Assembly: GCF_033242265.1 (NCBI RefSeq)
Contig: NZ_BTFW01000001.1
Coordinates: 930,001-994,000 of the forward strand
Reading direction: 5' to 3'
DNA length: 64,000 nucleotides
Source of the DNA: Novosphingobium sp. IK01
GTDB taxonomy: Bacteria > Pseudomonadota > Alphaproteobacteria > Sphingomonadales > Sphingomonadaceae
Numbering within the stretch: position 1 is the first letter of the stretch; every line of letters begins with the position of its first letter. Position numbers and translations under genes: made by a program. This document shows positions 26,290 through 35,492 of this stretch, one piece after another. The notes beneath the pieces were generated by a model. The model made no database searches. It was not told the DNA's origin and saw only the letters and a program-made list of their open reading frames with translations.

Positions 26290-27897
26290 CTAGGAGGAAC
26301 CCCAGGCAAAATCCTGAAATTGCAGCCGTAAATGCTTCTTCGAGATTTTCCCTGTCGCCGTCAGCGGCAGGGCCTCGACGAAGACCACCGCATCGGGCAG
26401 CCACCATTTGGCCACCCGGCTCGCCAGATGATCGATCACCTCCGCCACGCTCGCCTGCGCGCCCTCGCGCAAGACAACGACCAGCAGGGGCCGTTCGTCC
26501 CAGCGCGGATGGGGCAGGCCGATGGCCGCCGCCTGCGCGAGCGCGGGATGGCTGATCGCGGCGTTTTCCAGTTCGACCGAACTGATCCATTCCCCACCCG
26601 ACTTGATCACGTCCTTGGTGCGGTCGGTGATCTGCAAGGTGCCGTCGGAGTGGAGGATCGCCACGTCGCCGGTGTCGAACCAGCCTTGCGCGTTCACAGC
26701 GTCGTGCTCGGCGCGGTAATAGCGCGCGATCACCCATGGCCCGCGCACTTGCAGCGCGCCGGGTGTCTGGCCATCGCGCGGGAGGACCACAGCCGGATCG
26801 TCGAGCGAAACGCAGCGCATCTCGACACCAAAAGGCGGGCGCCCCTGCTTGGATTTGAGCGCGAGGCGTTCGCCCGGTGAAAGATCGTCCCAGTTCCACG
26901 GCTCGCCCCCGGCGGTGCCGATGGGCGAAGTTTCGGTCATGCCCCAGGCATGGCTGACGCGCAGCCCCTGCGCCATGAACCGGGCGATCCGGTCAGGCGG
27001 CAGCGCCGAACCGCCGCACAGGACATCGTGCAAGGCCGGCGGGAAGCGCCCTTCGCGGTGGGCGTCGGCATAGTCGGCCAGCGCCAGCCAGACCGTCGGC
27101 ACCCCGGCCAGCGAGGTGACGCCATGGCGCTCCATCAGGTCGGTCAGCACCGCCGGATCGGCGACCGCCGAGAAGACCAGGCTCGCCCCCACCATCGCCG
27201 TGCCCCAGGGAATGCCCCAGCAGGCAGCATGGAACATCGGCACGACAGGCAACATGACCGAGCGGCTTTCCAGCGCGAAAATCTGCGGCTGAAGCACACC
27301 GAAGGCATGAAGCACGGTCGAGCGGTGCGAATAGAGCACGCCCTTGGGATCGCCGGTCGTGCCGCTGGTATAACTGAGCATGCAGGCCTCGCGCTCGTCG
27401 CCCTCGACCCAGCCTTCGGCCTCCGCCCCTTCGATCCAGTCGGCAAACAGCGGCGCAGGCCCGGCGCTGTCGAAGCAGACATAGTGCTCGATGCTCGGCC
27501 AGTGCGGCTTCATCCGCTCGACCAGCGGGGCAAAGGCCGCGTCGAACAGCAGCACACGGTCCTGCGCATGGTTGACGATATAGGCCAGTTGATCGTCGAA
27601 CAGGCGGGGGTTGAGCGTGTGGAGCACGGCGCCTGCCCCCGGCACGCCATACCAGGCGACCAGATGGGCGGCATGGTTCATGGCCAGCGTCGCCACGCGG
27701 TCGCCCGCGCCGATCCCGGCCTCGCGCAAGGTGCGCGCCAGCTTGAGCGCATCGACACGCACCTGCCCCCAGGTGGTCTGTGTCTCGCGCGCGTCGGCCC
27801 AGCGGCTCACGATGGCGCGGTGGCCATGTTCGCGCGCGGCATGGTCGATCAGGCGGCCCACGCGCAGCGGCCAATCCTGCATGGAACCCAGCAGCAT
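26290..27897 (-). CDS. Fatty-acyl-CoA ligase (AMP-forming, AlkK-like)
   Basis: ANL-superfamily ligase of 535 residues that activates a carboxylic acid, probably a medium- or long-chain fatty acid, to its CoA thioester. The AMP-binding P-loop is [11 protein letters not shown] (176-186), with [34 protein letters not shown] and the C-terminal lysine in [12 protein letters not shown]. The block [14 protein letters not shown] is typical of the AlkK branch. The ATG at 27897 has AAGG upstream. Chain length cannot be inferred. It follows dnaE on the same strand after about 50 bases. Confidence 0.88.
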   Translation of the reverse strand: MLLGSMQDWPLRVGRLIDHAAREHGHRAIVSRWADARETQTTWGQVRVDALKLARTLREAGIGAGDRVATLAMNHAAHLVAWYGVPGAGAVLHTLNPRLFDDQLAYIVNHAQDRVLLFDAAFAPLVERMKPHWPSIEHYVCFDSAGPAPLFADWIEGAEAEGWVEGDEREACMLSYTSGTTGDPKGVLYSHRSTVLHAFGVLQPQIFALESRSVMLPVVPMFHAACWGIPWGTAMVGASLVFSAVADPAVLTDLMERHGVTSLAGVPTVWLALADYADAHREGRFPPALHDVLCGGSALPPDRIARFMAQGLRVSHAWGMTETSPIGTAGGEPWNWDDLSPGERLALKSKQGRPPFGVEMRCVSLDDPAVVLPRDGQTPGALQVRGPWVIARYYRAEHDAVNAQGWFDTGDVAILHSDGTLQITDRTKDVIKSGGEWISSVELENAAISHPALAQAAAIGLPHPRWDERPLLVVVLREGAQASVAEVIDHLASRVAKWWLPDAVVFVEALPLTATGKISKKHLRLQFQDFAWGSS

Positions 27898-27947
27898 CCT
27901 TAATCCCTTTCTGTCCGGCGCTTTCGTTCCGGCTTCTTCGCGAAAGC

Positions 27948-30900
27948 CTATTTCACCAGCCGCAAGTGACTGTCGGCCTTGGCCGTCAGCGCCACATTGG
28001 CCAGCCCCTCGATCGGCAGCAGCCGTTCGATCAGGTCGGTGTCGAGCTTGAAATTGCGGCCCAGTCGCACGCGCGGGGCCTCGCCCGTGCCTGTGCGCAA
28101 GCGGGCGATCACTTCGCCCTTGGCGTCCTCCTGCCGGGGCAGGAGCAGCGCGAGTTCGCGGATGGCCTCGACACTGTCCACGTCGAGCGTGAGGTGCATC
28201 CGCGCCGCGTTCGTTACCGAGGAAAGCGGACGCCCGCCGCGCACGGTCACGCGCGGGGGCTCGTCGGCATTGGGACGGTCGAGTTCGACATTGAGCAGGA
28301 CGCAGGTTCCCTCGCGGGCCCACTGGACGAAATCATCGACCAGCGATTCCTCGAAGCACGAGGCCGTGAACAGGCCGCTGCTGTCGGAGAAATCGGCCAT
28401 GATGAAGTCCTTGCCGCGCTTGGTCTTGCGCTTCTGGACGTTCTCGACGAGCGCGGCCATGACCGCGCCCGAACGGCCCCCGCCGCCTTCTCCGGCGCCC
28501 GCCATCAGGCTGCCATAGGTCCGCGCGCCATTGGCGCTGGCGACCGCGCGATATTCCTCGACCGGGTGGGCGGCGAAATAGAACCCGAAGTTCTCGCGCT
28601 CGGCGGCCATCTGGTCGGCGCGGCTCCACGGTTTGGTTTCGACGAGGCGCGTTGCGGGCTGGTCGTGGCCGTCGCCGCCGAACAGCCCGCCCTGCCCGGA
28701 CGTGCGCGTGCGCACCGCCTCGTCGGTGACAGCCATCAGCAGTTCGGCGTTGGCGATGATCTTCGCGCGGTTGGTGTCGAGGCAATCGAGCGCGCCCGCC
28801 GCCGCCAGCGCTTCGAGCTGGCGGCGGTTCATCGAGCCTGCCGGGATGCGCTTGAACAGGTCGTCGAGCGTGGCGAAGGGCCCATTGGCCTCGCGCTCGG
28901 CAACGATGGCATCCATCGCCTTTTCGCCCACGTTGCGCAGGCCCGCGAGCGCATAACGCACCGCATGGCCATCGGTGGTGCGCTCGACGGTGAATTCAGC
29001 CTCCGACGCGTTGATGTCGGGCCCGGCCAGCGCGACCCCCTTGCGGCGCATGTCGTCGACAAAAACATTCAGCTTTTCAGACTGATGCATATCGAAGCAC
29101 ATGGAGGCTGCGAAGAATTCGTGGGGGTAGTGCGCCTTGAACCAGGCGGTGTGGTAGGCCAGCAGGGCATAGGCCGCCGCGTGGCTCTTGTTGAAGCCAT
29201 AGCCGGCGAACTTGTCGATCAAGTCGAACAGTTCGTTGGCCTTGCCCGCCTCGATGTCCGAAACCTCCTTGCAGCCTGCCACGAAACGCAGGCGCTGGGC
29301 GTCCATTTCCGCCTGGATCTTCTTGCCCATCGCGCGGCGCAGCAAGTCAGCGTCGCCCAGCGAATAGCCCGCCAGGATCTGCGCGGCCTGCATCACCTGT
29401 TCCTGATAGACGAAGATCCCGTAGGTTTCAGACAGGATGCCCGAAAGCTTGTCGTGTGGATATTCAATGCTTTCCAGCCCGTTCTTGCGACGGCCGAACA
29501 AGGGAATGTTGTCCATCGGGCCCGGACGGTAGAGCGAGACGAGCGCGATGATGTCACCGAAATTGGTGGGCTTCACCGCCGCAAGCGTGCGCCGCATGCC
29601 TTCGGATTCGAGCTGGAACACGCCGACCGTATCGCCGACCTGAAGCAGGCGGTAGACTTCCACGTCGTCGAGCGGAAGCTGCGAGAGATCGATGGTGATC
29701 CCCCGCTTGCCCAGAAGATCAACCGCCTTGCGCAAAACCGAAAGCGTCTTGAGGCCGAGGAAGTCGAACTTGACGAGGCCTGCGTCCTCGACATGCTTCA
29801 TGTCGAACTGGGTCACCGGCATGTCGGAGCGCGGATCGCGGTAGAGCGGCACGAGCTGGGCGAGCGGACGGTCGCCGATGACCACGCCCGCCGCGTGGGT
29901 CGAGGAGTTGCGCGGCAGGCCTTCGAGCTGCATGGCCAGATCGATCAGGCGCTTGACCTCGGGGTCGCGGTCATACTCGCGTTTCAGTTCCATCACCCCG
30001 TTGAGCGCGCGTTCGAGCGTCCACGGGTCGGTCGGGTGGTTGGGCACCATCTTGCACAGGCGGTCGGTCTGGCCATAGCTCATCTGGAGGATGCGGCCCG
30101 TGTCGCGCAGCACGGCGCGGGCCTTGAGCTTGCCGAACGTGATGATCTGGGCGACGTGATCGGCGCCATATTTCTGCTGGACATAGCGGATCACTTCGCC
30201 GCGCCGGGTTTCGCAGAAGTCGATGTCGAAGTCGGGCATCGAGACGCGTTCGGGGTTGAGGAAGCGTTCGAACAGCAGGCCCAGCTTGATCGGGTCGAGG
30301 TCGGTGATGGTCAGCGCCCAGGCCACCAGCGAGCCCGCGCCCGAACCACGGCCCGGCCCCACCGGAATATCGTGGTCCTTGGCCCACTTGATGAAGTCGG
30401 CCACGATCAGGAAGTAGCCGCCAAAGCCCATGCGGTTGATGATCGCGATCTCGAATTCGAGGCGCTTGCGATAGTCGAGCACTTCCTCCCACGCGCCGGC
30501 GGCGGCCAGTTCGGGGAACTGGGCCGGATCGGGCTCGGCATCGGGGCCCATGCACAGGACCTGCTCCAGCTCGCCATGGGCCGCTTGCGGGTAATAGGAC
30601 AGCAGGCGCGCGACGAGGCCGGTGCGGCTGTCGGCGGCACAGGCGCGGGCCTCGCCTTCCTTGTCACCCGCGAGGCTGGGCAGGATCGGCTTGCGCTTGG
30701 GCGGGATGCAGGCCGTGCGCTGGGCGACGACGAGGGTATTGGCGAGCGCCTCGGGCACGTCGGCGAACAGCTCGGCCATGACCTCCATCGGCTTGACCCA
30801 CCATTGCGGCGAGGAGCGCGGGCGGTCGGTGCTGTCGACGTGGGTCGAGCTGGCAATGCACAGCATGGCATCGTGTGCGTCGTAGAAACCGGCATCGGCA

Positions 30901-31544
30901 AAGCAGGCCGGATTGGTCGCCACGAGCGGCAGGTCGCCCGCATAGGCCAGCGCGATCAGGGCGTCTTCGGCGGCTTCCTCGGCCGCTTCGCCCCGGCGCG
31001 CCAGTTCGAGGTAGAGCCGGTCGGGGAACAGCGCCTGAAGCGTGTCGAGGTAGCTTTCCGCCGCGCCCTGCTGTTCGCCCGCGAGCAGGCGCACGAGCGC
31101 CCCCTCCCCGGCAGCCGTCAGGCAGATCAGGCCATCGGTATGGCCTTCGAGGTCGCTCAACAGGACATGGGGCGCATATTCGAGCGGGCGGTCGAGGTGG
31201 GCGCGGCTGACGAGGTGGCAGATATTGTCGTAGCCGCGCTCGTCCTGCGCATAGATCGCCAGCCAGTCGATGGTCGGCGCCTGAGGGCCAAAACCAGGCG
31301 CGCTCGCCCCCTCGCGCTGGGGGCGGGCAACGGCCAGCATCGTGCCCACCACCGGCTGCACGCCCGCGTCCTTGCAGGCCTTGGCAAAGGCGGCGCTGCC
31401 ATAAAGACCGTTGCGGTCGGTGATCGCGATGGCCGGGAAGCCGCGCTTTTCGGCCGTCTTGGCAATCGCCTTGGGGTCGATGGCGCCATCGAGCATCGTG
31501 TAGGACGAGAAGACGCGCAGAGGAACGAAAGGTGCGAAGGCCAT
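27948..31544 (-). CDS. dnaE: DNA polymerase III alpha subunit
   Basis: Replicative polymerase of 1198 residues. Domain order: N-terminal PHP-like region (LRVFSSYTMLDGAI), family C palm with VGPGRGSGAGSLVAWAL and MPDFDIDFCETRRGEVI, fingers (QEQVMQAAQILAGYSLGDAD), and a C-terminal OB domain. The PHP metal ligands appear lost: the usual histidine is F in LRVFSS, and TDHG is TDRNG, so no intrinsic proofreading by this domain is expected. Start ATG at 31544 gives the standard MAFAPFVPLRVF N-terminus. Confidence 0.98.
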   Translation of the reverse strand: MAFAPFVPLRVFSSYTMLDGAIDPKAIAKTAEKRGFPAIAITDRNGLYGSAAFAKACKDAGVQPVVGTMLAVARPQREGASAPGFGPQAPTIDWLAIYAQDERGYDNICHLVSRAHLDRPLEYAPHVLLSDLEGHTDGLICLTAAGEGALVRLLAGEQQGAAESYLDTLQALFPDRLYLELARRGEAAEEAAEDALIALAYAGDLPLVATNPACFADAGFYDAHDAMLCIASSTHVDSTDRPRSSPQWWVKPMEVMAELFADVPEALANTLVVAQRTACIPPKRKPILPSLAGDKEGEARACAADSRTGLVARLLSYYPQAAHGELEQVLCMGPDAEPDPAQFPELAAAGAWEEVLDYRKRLEFEIAIINRMGFGGYFLIVADFIKWAKDHDIPVGPGRGSGAGSLVAWALTITDLDPIKLGLLFERFLNPERVSMPDFDIDFCETRRGEVIRYVQQKYGADHVAQIITFGKLKARAVLRDTGRILQMSYGQTDRLCKMVPNHPTDPWTLERALNGVMELKREYDRDPEVKRLIDLAMQLEGLPRNSSTHAAGVVIGDRPLAQLVPLYRDPRSDMPVTQFDMKHVEDAGLVKFDFLGLKTLSVLRKAVDLLGKRGITIDLSQLPLDDVEVYRLLQVGDTVGVFQLESEGMRRTLAAVKPTNFGDIIALVSLYRPGPMDNIPLFGRRKNGLESIEYPHDKLSGILSETYGIFVYQEQVMQAAQILAGYSLGDADLLRRAMGKKIQAEMDAQRLRFVAGCKEVSDIEAGKANELFDLIDKFAGYGFNKSHAAAYALLAYHTAWFKAHYPHEFFAASMCFDMHQSEKLNVFVDDMRRKGVALAGPDINASEAEFTVERTTDGHAVRYALAGLRNVGEKAMDAIVAEREANGPFATLDDLFKRIPAGSMNRRQLEALAAAGALDCLDTNRAKIIANAELLMAVTDEAVRTRTSGQGGLFGGDGHDQPATRLVETKPWSRADQMAAERENFGFYFAAHPVEEYRAVASANGARTYGSLMAGAGEGGGGRSGAVMAALVENVQKRKTKRGKDFIMADFSDSSGLFTASCFEESLVDDFVQWAREGTCVLLNVELDRPNADEPPRVTVRGGRPLSSVTNAARMHLTLDVDSVEAIRELALLLPRQEDAKGEVIARLRTGTGEAPRVRLGRNFKLDTDLIERLLPIEGLANVALTAKADSHLRLVK

Positions 31545-31621
31545 GGTCCCCAGATAGCATGGCCTTCGCGATTTTTTGAGAGGGCATAGCGCCCCTCATC
31601 AACAGATTGTCAGGCGTCCCC

Positions 31622-33454
31622 TTATCGCTGCGCGGCGATCCAGGCCTCGACGCGGGCTTCCAGCACGGACAGCGGCACCGAGCCCGCGCTCACCACCACG
31701 TCGTCGAACCCGCGCAAGTCGAACTTCTGGCCCAGCGCGGCCTGTGCCTTTGCGCGCAAGGCCATGATCTTGAGCATGCCGATCTTGTAGCCGGTCGCCT
31801 GCCCCGGCAGCGTGATGTAGCGGCGCACTTCCGAGCGGGCATCGTCGGACGGATAGTGGGCAACGTCGATCAGGTAGGCAACAGCCTGATCCTCCGACCA
31901 GCCCTTGGCGTGAAGGCCGGTATCGACCACCAGCCGCGCGGCGCGGAACAGTTCGTAGTCGAGCCGCTTGAGATCGGCCGCCGCATCGGGGAACGCCCCC
32001 ATCTCGCTGCACAAGGCCTCGGCATAGAGCGCCCAGCCCTCGTTGAAGGCGACATAGCCATAGCCCTTGCGGAACAGCGGGGTGCCGGTCTGGCGGACCT
32101 GGATGTCGCCTTGCAGCAGGTGGCCGGGGATGCCCTCGTGGCACATCAGGCTGTAGACCCCGGCGTCGACATCCTTGGTGCCCAGCATGTGCAGGAAGAC
32201 CTGCCCCGGACGCTTGCCATCGGGGCTGGCGAACTGGGCATGGGCCGCCCCGCCCGCCACTTCGCTGAACGAGGGCTCGCGCACGACTTGCGTGCCATAG
32301 GCGGGCAAGGCGTTGAAATAGCCGGGCAGAAGCTTGCGATTGGCCTCCACGATGGCATTGGCCCTGGCCAGACGCTGCGCGCGCAGTTCATCGGTCCATG
32401 GGCGCGGCGGGTCCTTGGCCATGATATCGGCGCGCAGCGCGGCAGCATCGGCAAAGCCCGCCTTCCTGGCCAGCGCGTCTTCGGCGGCGGCGATGCGGGT
32501 CACTTCGGACAGGCCGAGCGCGTGGATCTGCTGCGCGGTCATGTCGGTCGTGGTGTTGAGGCGCAGCGCCGTCTCGTACCAGGCCGCCCCGCCCGGCAGC
32601 GAGCCCGCGCCAACCACGCCCGAAGGCGCATGGGGCAGTTCGTCCTGTGCCCAGGCGATCACCGCGCGATAGGCCGGGGCGAGCGCGAGGATCGCGGTGC
32701 GCGCCTGCGCGGCATATGTCTTGCCATCGCCTTCCGAAATCGTGCCCGCAGCCTGCGCCTTGGCAATCTTGGCCTGAATGTCGGCCCAGAGCGGCGAATC
32801 CGCGCCGGTATCGAAGGGCGCGCCGGTGATCAGGCGCTGGCTGCCCGCGATCACCCGTTCGAGCTGAAAGCGCGGCGGGATCACGCCCTGCCGGGCAGAG
32901 TCCCTGCTCTGCGCGATGGCCGTATCCAGAACGCCCGGCATCGCCCCCAGCCGTGCGACATAGCCGCGCAGTTCGGCCAGATCGTGGACCTGATGCGTGC
33001 TGATCAGGAAATTGGGCAGGCTGGCGTGGATCGAATAGAGGAACGAATAGAACGGCGGCTGATAGGCGCGGAAGCGATACTGCTGCTCGGCGCGGTCGAG
33101 TTCGAGGGCCCAGATGTCATAATTGATGCGCCCCTCGGGCGAGAGGCGGTCGCGCACGAAAGCCGCCTTCATCCGCGCCACGCTGGCCCGCCGCCATTCG
33201 AGCCGCTTGAGCTGGGCCGCGTCGCTGATGTCGTCGAGACGGTCGATCCCCTGCCCGAGGCCCAGCCGGGTCGCCAGTTGCGGGCGCATCGCCAGCTCGG
33301 CGTCGAATTCGGCGTTGAGGAAGGCGGTCAGACGCGCGTCCTCGTCCTGTGCCGGCGCAACAGCAGGAGCCGGGGCCTTGGCCAGAACAGGCGAAAACGG
33401 CACCGCCAGCGCAAGCGCACTGGCGGCCAGCGCCATGTGAATCGTCTTTGTCAT
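31622..33454 (-). CDS. Exported DUF885 family metallopeptidase-like protein
   Basis: 610 residues with a signal peptide (hydrophobic MALAASALALAVPFSPVLA) and the DUF885 domain. The probable zinc motif is MCHEGIPGHLLQG (H-E-x4-H), with FNEGWALYAEALCSEMG and GQATGYKIGMLKI downstream, which also recur in the family. The substrates are unknown; periplasmic peptidase activity is the usual proposal. I chose the ATG at 33454, which has GAGGGA in front; an upstream in-frame start would break the signal peptide. Confidence 0.87.
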   Translation of the reverse strand: MTKTIHMALAASALALAVPFSPVLAKAPAPAVAPAQDEDARLTAFLNAEFDAELAMRPQLATRLGLGQGIDRLDDISDAAQLKRLEWRRASVARMKAAFVRDRLSPEGRINYDIWALELDRAEQQYRFRAYQPPFYSFLYSIHASLPNFLISTHQVHDLAELRGYVARLGAMPGVLDTAIAQSRDSARQGVIPPRFQLERVIAGSQRLITGAPFDTGADSPLWADIQAKIAKAQAAGTISEGDGKTYAAQARTAILALAPAYRAVIAWAQDELPHAPSGVVGAGSLPGGAAWYETALRLNTTTDMTAQQIHALGLSEVTRIAAAEDALARKAGFADAAALRADIMAKDPPRPWTDELRAQRLARANAIVEANRKLLPGYFNALPAYGTQVVREPSFSEVAGGAAHAQFASPDGKRPGQVFLHMLGTKDVDAGVYSLMCHEGIPGHLLQGDIQVRQTGTPLFRKGYGYVAFNEGWALYAEALCSEMGAFPDAAADLKRLDYELFRAARLVVDTGLHAKGWSEDQAVAYLIDVAHYPSDDARSEVRRYITLPGQATGYKIGMLKIMALRAKAQAALGQKFDLRGFDDVVVSAGSVPLSVLEARVEAWIAAQR

Positions 33455-33549
33455 CAACAGTCCCTCATGAAAACAAGCGGTTCGCTTGCACGAAGGTCTG
33501 CCAAACATGGCGATATGTTACAACGGAAACCGTCGCCTGCTCCCGAACA

Positions 33550-33571
33550 ATCCGAAACGACAGTTTCGGAT
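33550..33571. repeat. Short palindrome after gpx
   Basis: ATCCGAAAC (33550-33558) and GTTTCGGAT (33563-33571) form a perfect nine-pair stem with a GACA loop. A near copy in the other orientation lies at 34327-34350, on the other side of gpx. It has no T-run, so it looks more like a REP than a terminator. Confidence 0.6.
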
Positions 33572-33578
33572 CAAACCC

Positions 33579-34073
33579 TTACAACAGCGCGAGAATGTCC
33601 TGTTGAAGCATGTGCGGGGGCGCCTTGGGGGCATAGCGGCGCACCACGCGCCCTTGCCGGTCGACGAGGAACTTGGTGAAGTTCCACTTGATCGAGCGGG
33701 TCAGCAAGATCCCGCGCGCGCCCGACTTGAGCCACTCGTAAAGCGGCGCGGCCTGGGGCCCGTTGACATCGATCTTGTCCATGAGCGGAAAGCTCAGGCC
33801 GAAGTTGACCTTGCAGAAGCTTTCGATCTCGGCGGCGCTGCCGGGCTCCTGCCCGCCAAACTGGTTGCACGGAAACGCCAGAATCTCGAACCCGCGCGGG
33901 CCCATCTCGCGCCAGAGCGCCTCAAGGCCTTCGTATTGCGGGGTATAGCCACACTTGGAGGCCGTGTTCACCACCAGCACGACTTTGCCCAGCTTGTCGG
34001 CCAGGCTCACTTCCTGGCCACCGGGCAGGCGCGCGGTGAAATCGGCAATCGTGTGCGCGGTCTTGGCGGTCAT
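33579..34073 (-). CDS. gpx: Glutathione peroxidase
   Basis: Thiol peroxidase of the GPx family, 164 residues, cytoplasmic (no signal peptide). The catalytic cysteine is C41 in VNTASKCGYT; the tetrad partners appear in AFPCNQFGGQEPG and KWNFTKFLVD. It is the cysteine form, so it may use thioredoxin rather than glutathione. The ATG at 34073 has GGAG seven bases upstream; a longer reading to 34109 adds basic residues not typical of the family. Palindromes flank the gene on both sides. Confidence 0.93.
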   Translation of the reverse strand: MTAKTAHTIADFTARLPGGQEVSLADKLGKVVLVVNTASKCGYTPQYEGLEALWREMGPRGFEILAFPCNQFGGQEPGSAAEIESFCKVNFGLSFPLMDKIDVNGPQAAPLYEWLKSGARGILLTRSIKWNFTKFLVDRQGRVVRRYAPKAPPHMLQQDILALL

Positions 34074-34410
34074 GCTGCGTCTCCGGATGGAGCCGTACTG
34101 CCGCCCCATCTCGATGGCCTGCTGCCACGACGCGAAACAGGGATCAACCGTGCATCCATGCCCCGGCCACGACCTGACAGCGGTTTTCGTCAGAAATCCG
34201 CAAAAACGAGCGAGCCCGGATCAGGAGATCCGGCAGGCTGGCCGCCACGGCAAGGAATGACGCCACCCTCGGCATCGCTCCGGCCTGCCATGGCGGCACG
34301 CTCCAGCCGTTTTCACCCTGGCGCCTGATCCGAAGCTATCGTTTCGGATCGTTGGGCACCGGGCCGGTGCCCAACCGAAATTCGCCTTTTCGCGAATTTC
34401 GAACAGACGA
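34074..34410. other. Hairpin-rich intergenic region between gpx and the small unknown gene
   Basis: 337 bases with no supported gene. It holds the gpx promoter near its left end, a short hairpin CCGGATC/GATCCGG at 34216-34233, and three back-to-back hairpins at 34327-34401 described separately. I see no tRNA or riboswitch. Confidence 0.55.
34327..34401. repeat. Three adjoining hairpins (REP-like cluster)
   Basis: Three palindromes follow each other with no spacer. The first is 34327-34350 (GATCCGAAGC / GTTTCGGATC, one G-U pair, TATC loop). The second is 34351-34375 (GTTGGGCACC / GGTGCCCAAC). The third is 34376-34401 (CGAAATTCGC / GCGAATTTCG). None has a T-run. They lie directly after the stop of the 88-residue gene. 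Confidence 0.7.
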
Positions 34411-34677
34411 TCAGAGAGGATAGTCCTCGCGTCCGTAGAGTTCGAGGGCCTCTTCGGGGCCATAGTTGCGATCGCCGGACCGCTCGATCACCAGATCGGC
34501 GCGGTCGGCCTCGGGCATGCGCGCGAGCAGGCCGACCATCTGGGCAAAGCTGCCGGAATGAAGCGCGGCAAAGCCATGCAGCAGGCCACCAGCAGCCTCC
34601 CGCGTGACGATGGTAGCGTGGACATTCCAGAAATCCTGGCCCTGATCATGCGCTTCAGCGCGAATGGTGGTATTCAT
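34411..34677 (-). CDS. Small protein of unknown function (88 residues)
   Basis: Begins MNTTIRAEAHDQGQDFWNVH at the ATG 34677, with a strong AAGGAGG about ten bases upstream, which supports real translation. No signal peptide or membrane segment is seen. The rest includes GLLHGFAALHSGSFAQMVGL and ends in an acidic tail (YGREDYPL). I do not recognise a family. It lies between lolD and gpx on the minus strand. Confidence 0.7.
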   Translation of the reverse strand: MNTTIRAEAHDQGQDFWNVHATIVTREAAGGLLHGFAALHSGSFAQMVGLLARMPEADRADLVIERSGDRNYGPEEALELYGREDYPL

Positions 34678-34817
34678 CAGACAAACCCTCCTTGGGCTCC
34701 CTTTCCGGGTGATTGAATCAACGCATGGAGCCTTCACAGGTTTCCGCGCGAATCATCAATGAGAGCCGTTTTGGCGCATATTACGTAGCAACGCGCTCTT
34801 CCAGAACGTGCTTTATT

Positions 34818-35492
34818 TTATACGAGCACTCCGTCCTGCAAACGCATCACCCGGTCCATGCGAAATGCCAGACGTTCGTTGTGGGTGGCCACCAGCGCCG
34901 CACTGCCCTCGCCGCGCACGAGCTTGAGAAATTCGTCGAGCACGCGGTCGGCGGTCGCCTCGTCGAGGTTGCCGGTCGGCTCGTCCGCCAGCACCAGCGC
35001 GGGGCGATTGGCCAGCGCGCGGGCCACGGCCACGCGCTGCTGCTCGCCCCCCGAAAGCTGGCTGGGGCGATGGTCGAGGCGGTGGCCAAGGCCGAGCGCG
35101 GTGAGCAGTTCGCTTGCCCGCGCGCGGGCCTCGCCCTCGCGGCGACCGGCCACGAGCTGGGGCAAAATGACATTCTCGGTCGCGTTGAAATCGGGCAGGA
35201 GATGATGGAACTGGTAGACGAAGCCCAGATGGTCGCGGCGCAGCGCAGTGCGCGCGTCGGCCCCCAGCGCCGCCGCATCGGTGCCCGCGATCTCGATCAC
35301 CCCCTCGAAGCCGCCTTCGAGCAGGCCCACGGCCTGAAGCATCGTCGACTTGCCCGAGCCCGAGGGCCCGAGCAGCGCGACGATCTCGCCGGGGCGGATT
35401 TCCAGATTGACCCCGCGCAGGACATCGATGCGCACGCCGCCCTGTTCGAAGCTGCGGCGAAGGTTCTTCAGGTGGACGACAGGTTCATTCAT
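34818..35492 (-). CDS. lolD: Lipoprotein-releasing system ATPase LolD
   Basis: ABC ATPase of the LolCDE complex, which frees outer-membrane lipoproteins from the inner membrane. The 224-residue protein has Walker [10 protein letters not shown] (42-50), signature LSGGE (146-150) and Walker B LADEPTG (168-174). The block [16 protein letters not shown] is characteristic of LolD. The ATG at 35492 overlaps the lolC stop by 8 bases. Confidence 0.94.
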   Translation of the reverse strand: MNEPVVHLKNLRRSFEQGGVRIDVLRGVNLEIRPGEIVALLGPSGSGKSTMLQAVGLLEGGFEGVIEIAGTDAAALGADARTALRRDHLGFVYQFHHLLPDFNATENVILPQLVAGRREGEARARASELLTALGLGHRLDHRPSQLSGGEQQRVAVARALANRPALVLADEPTGNLDEATADRVLDEFLKLVRGEGSAALVATHNERLAFRMDRVMRLQDGVLV

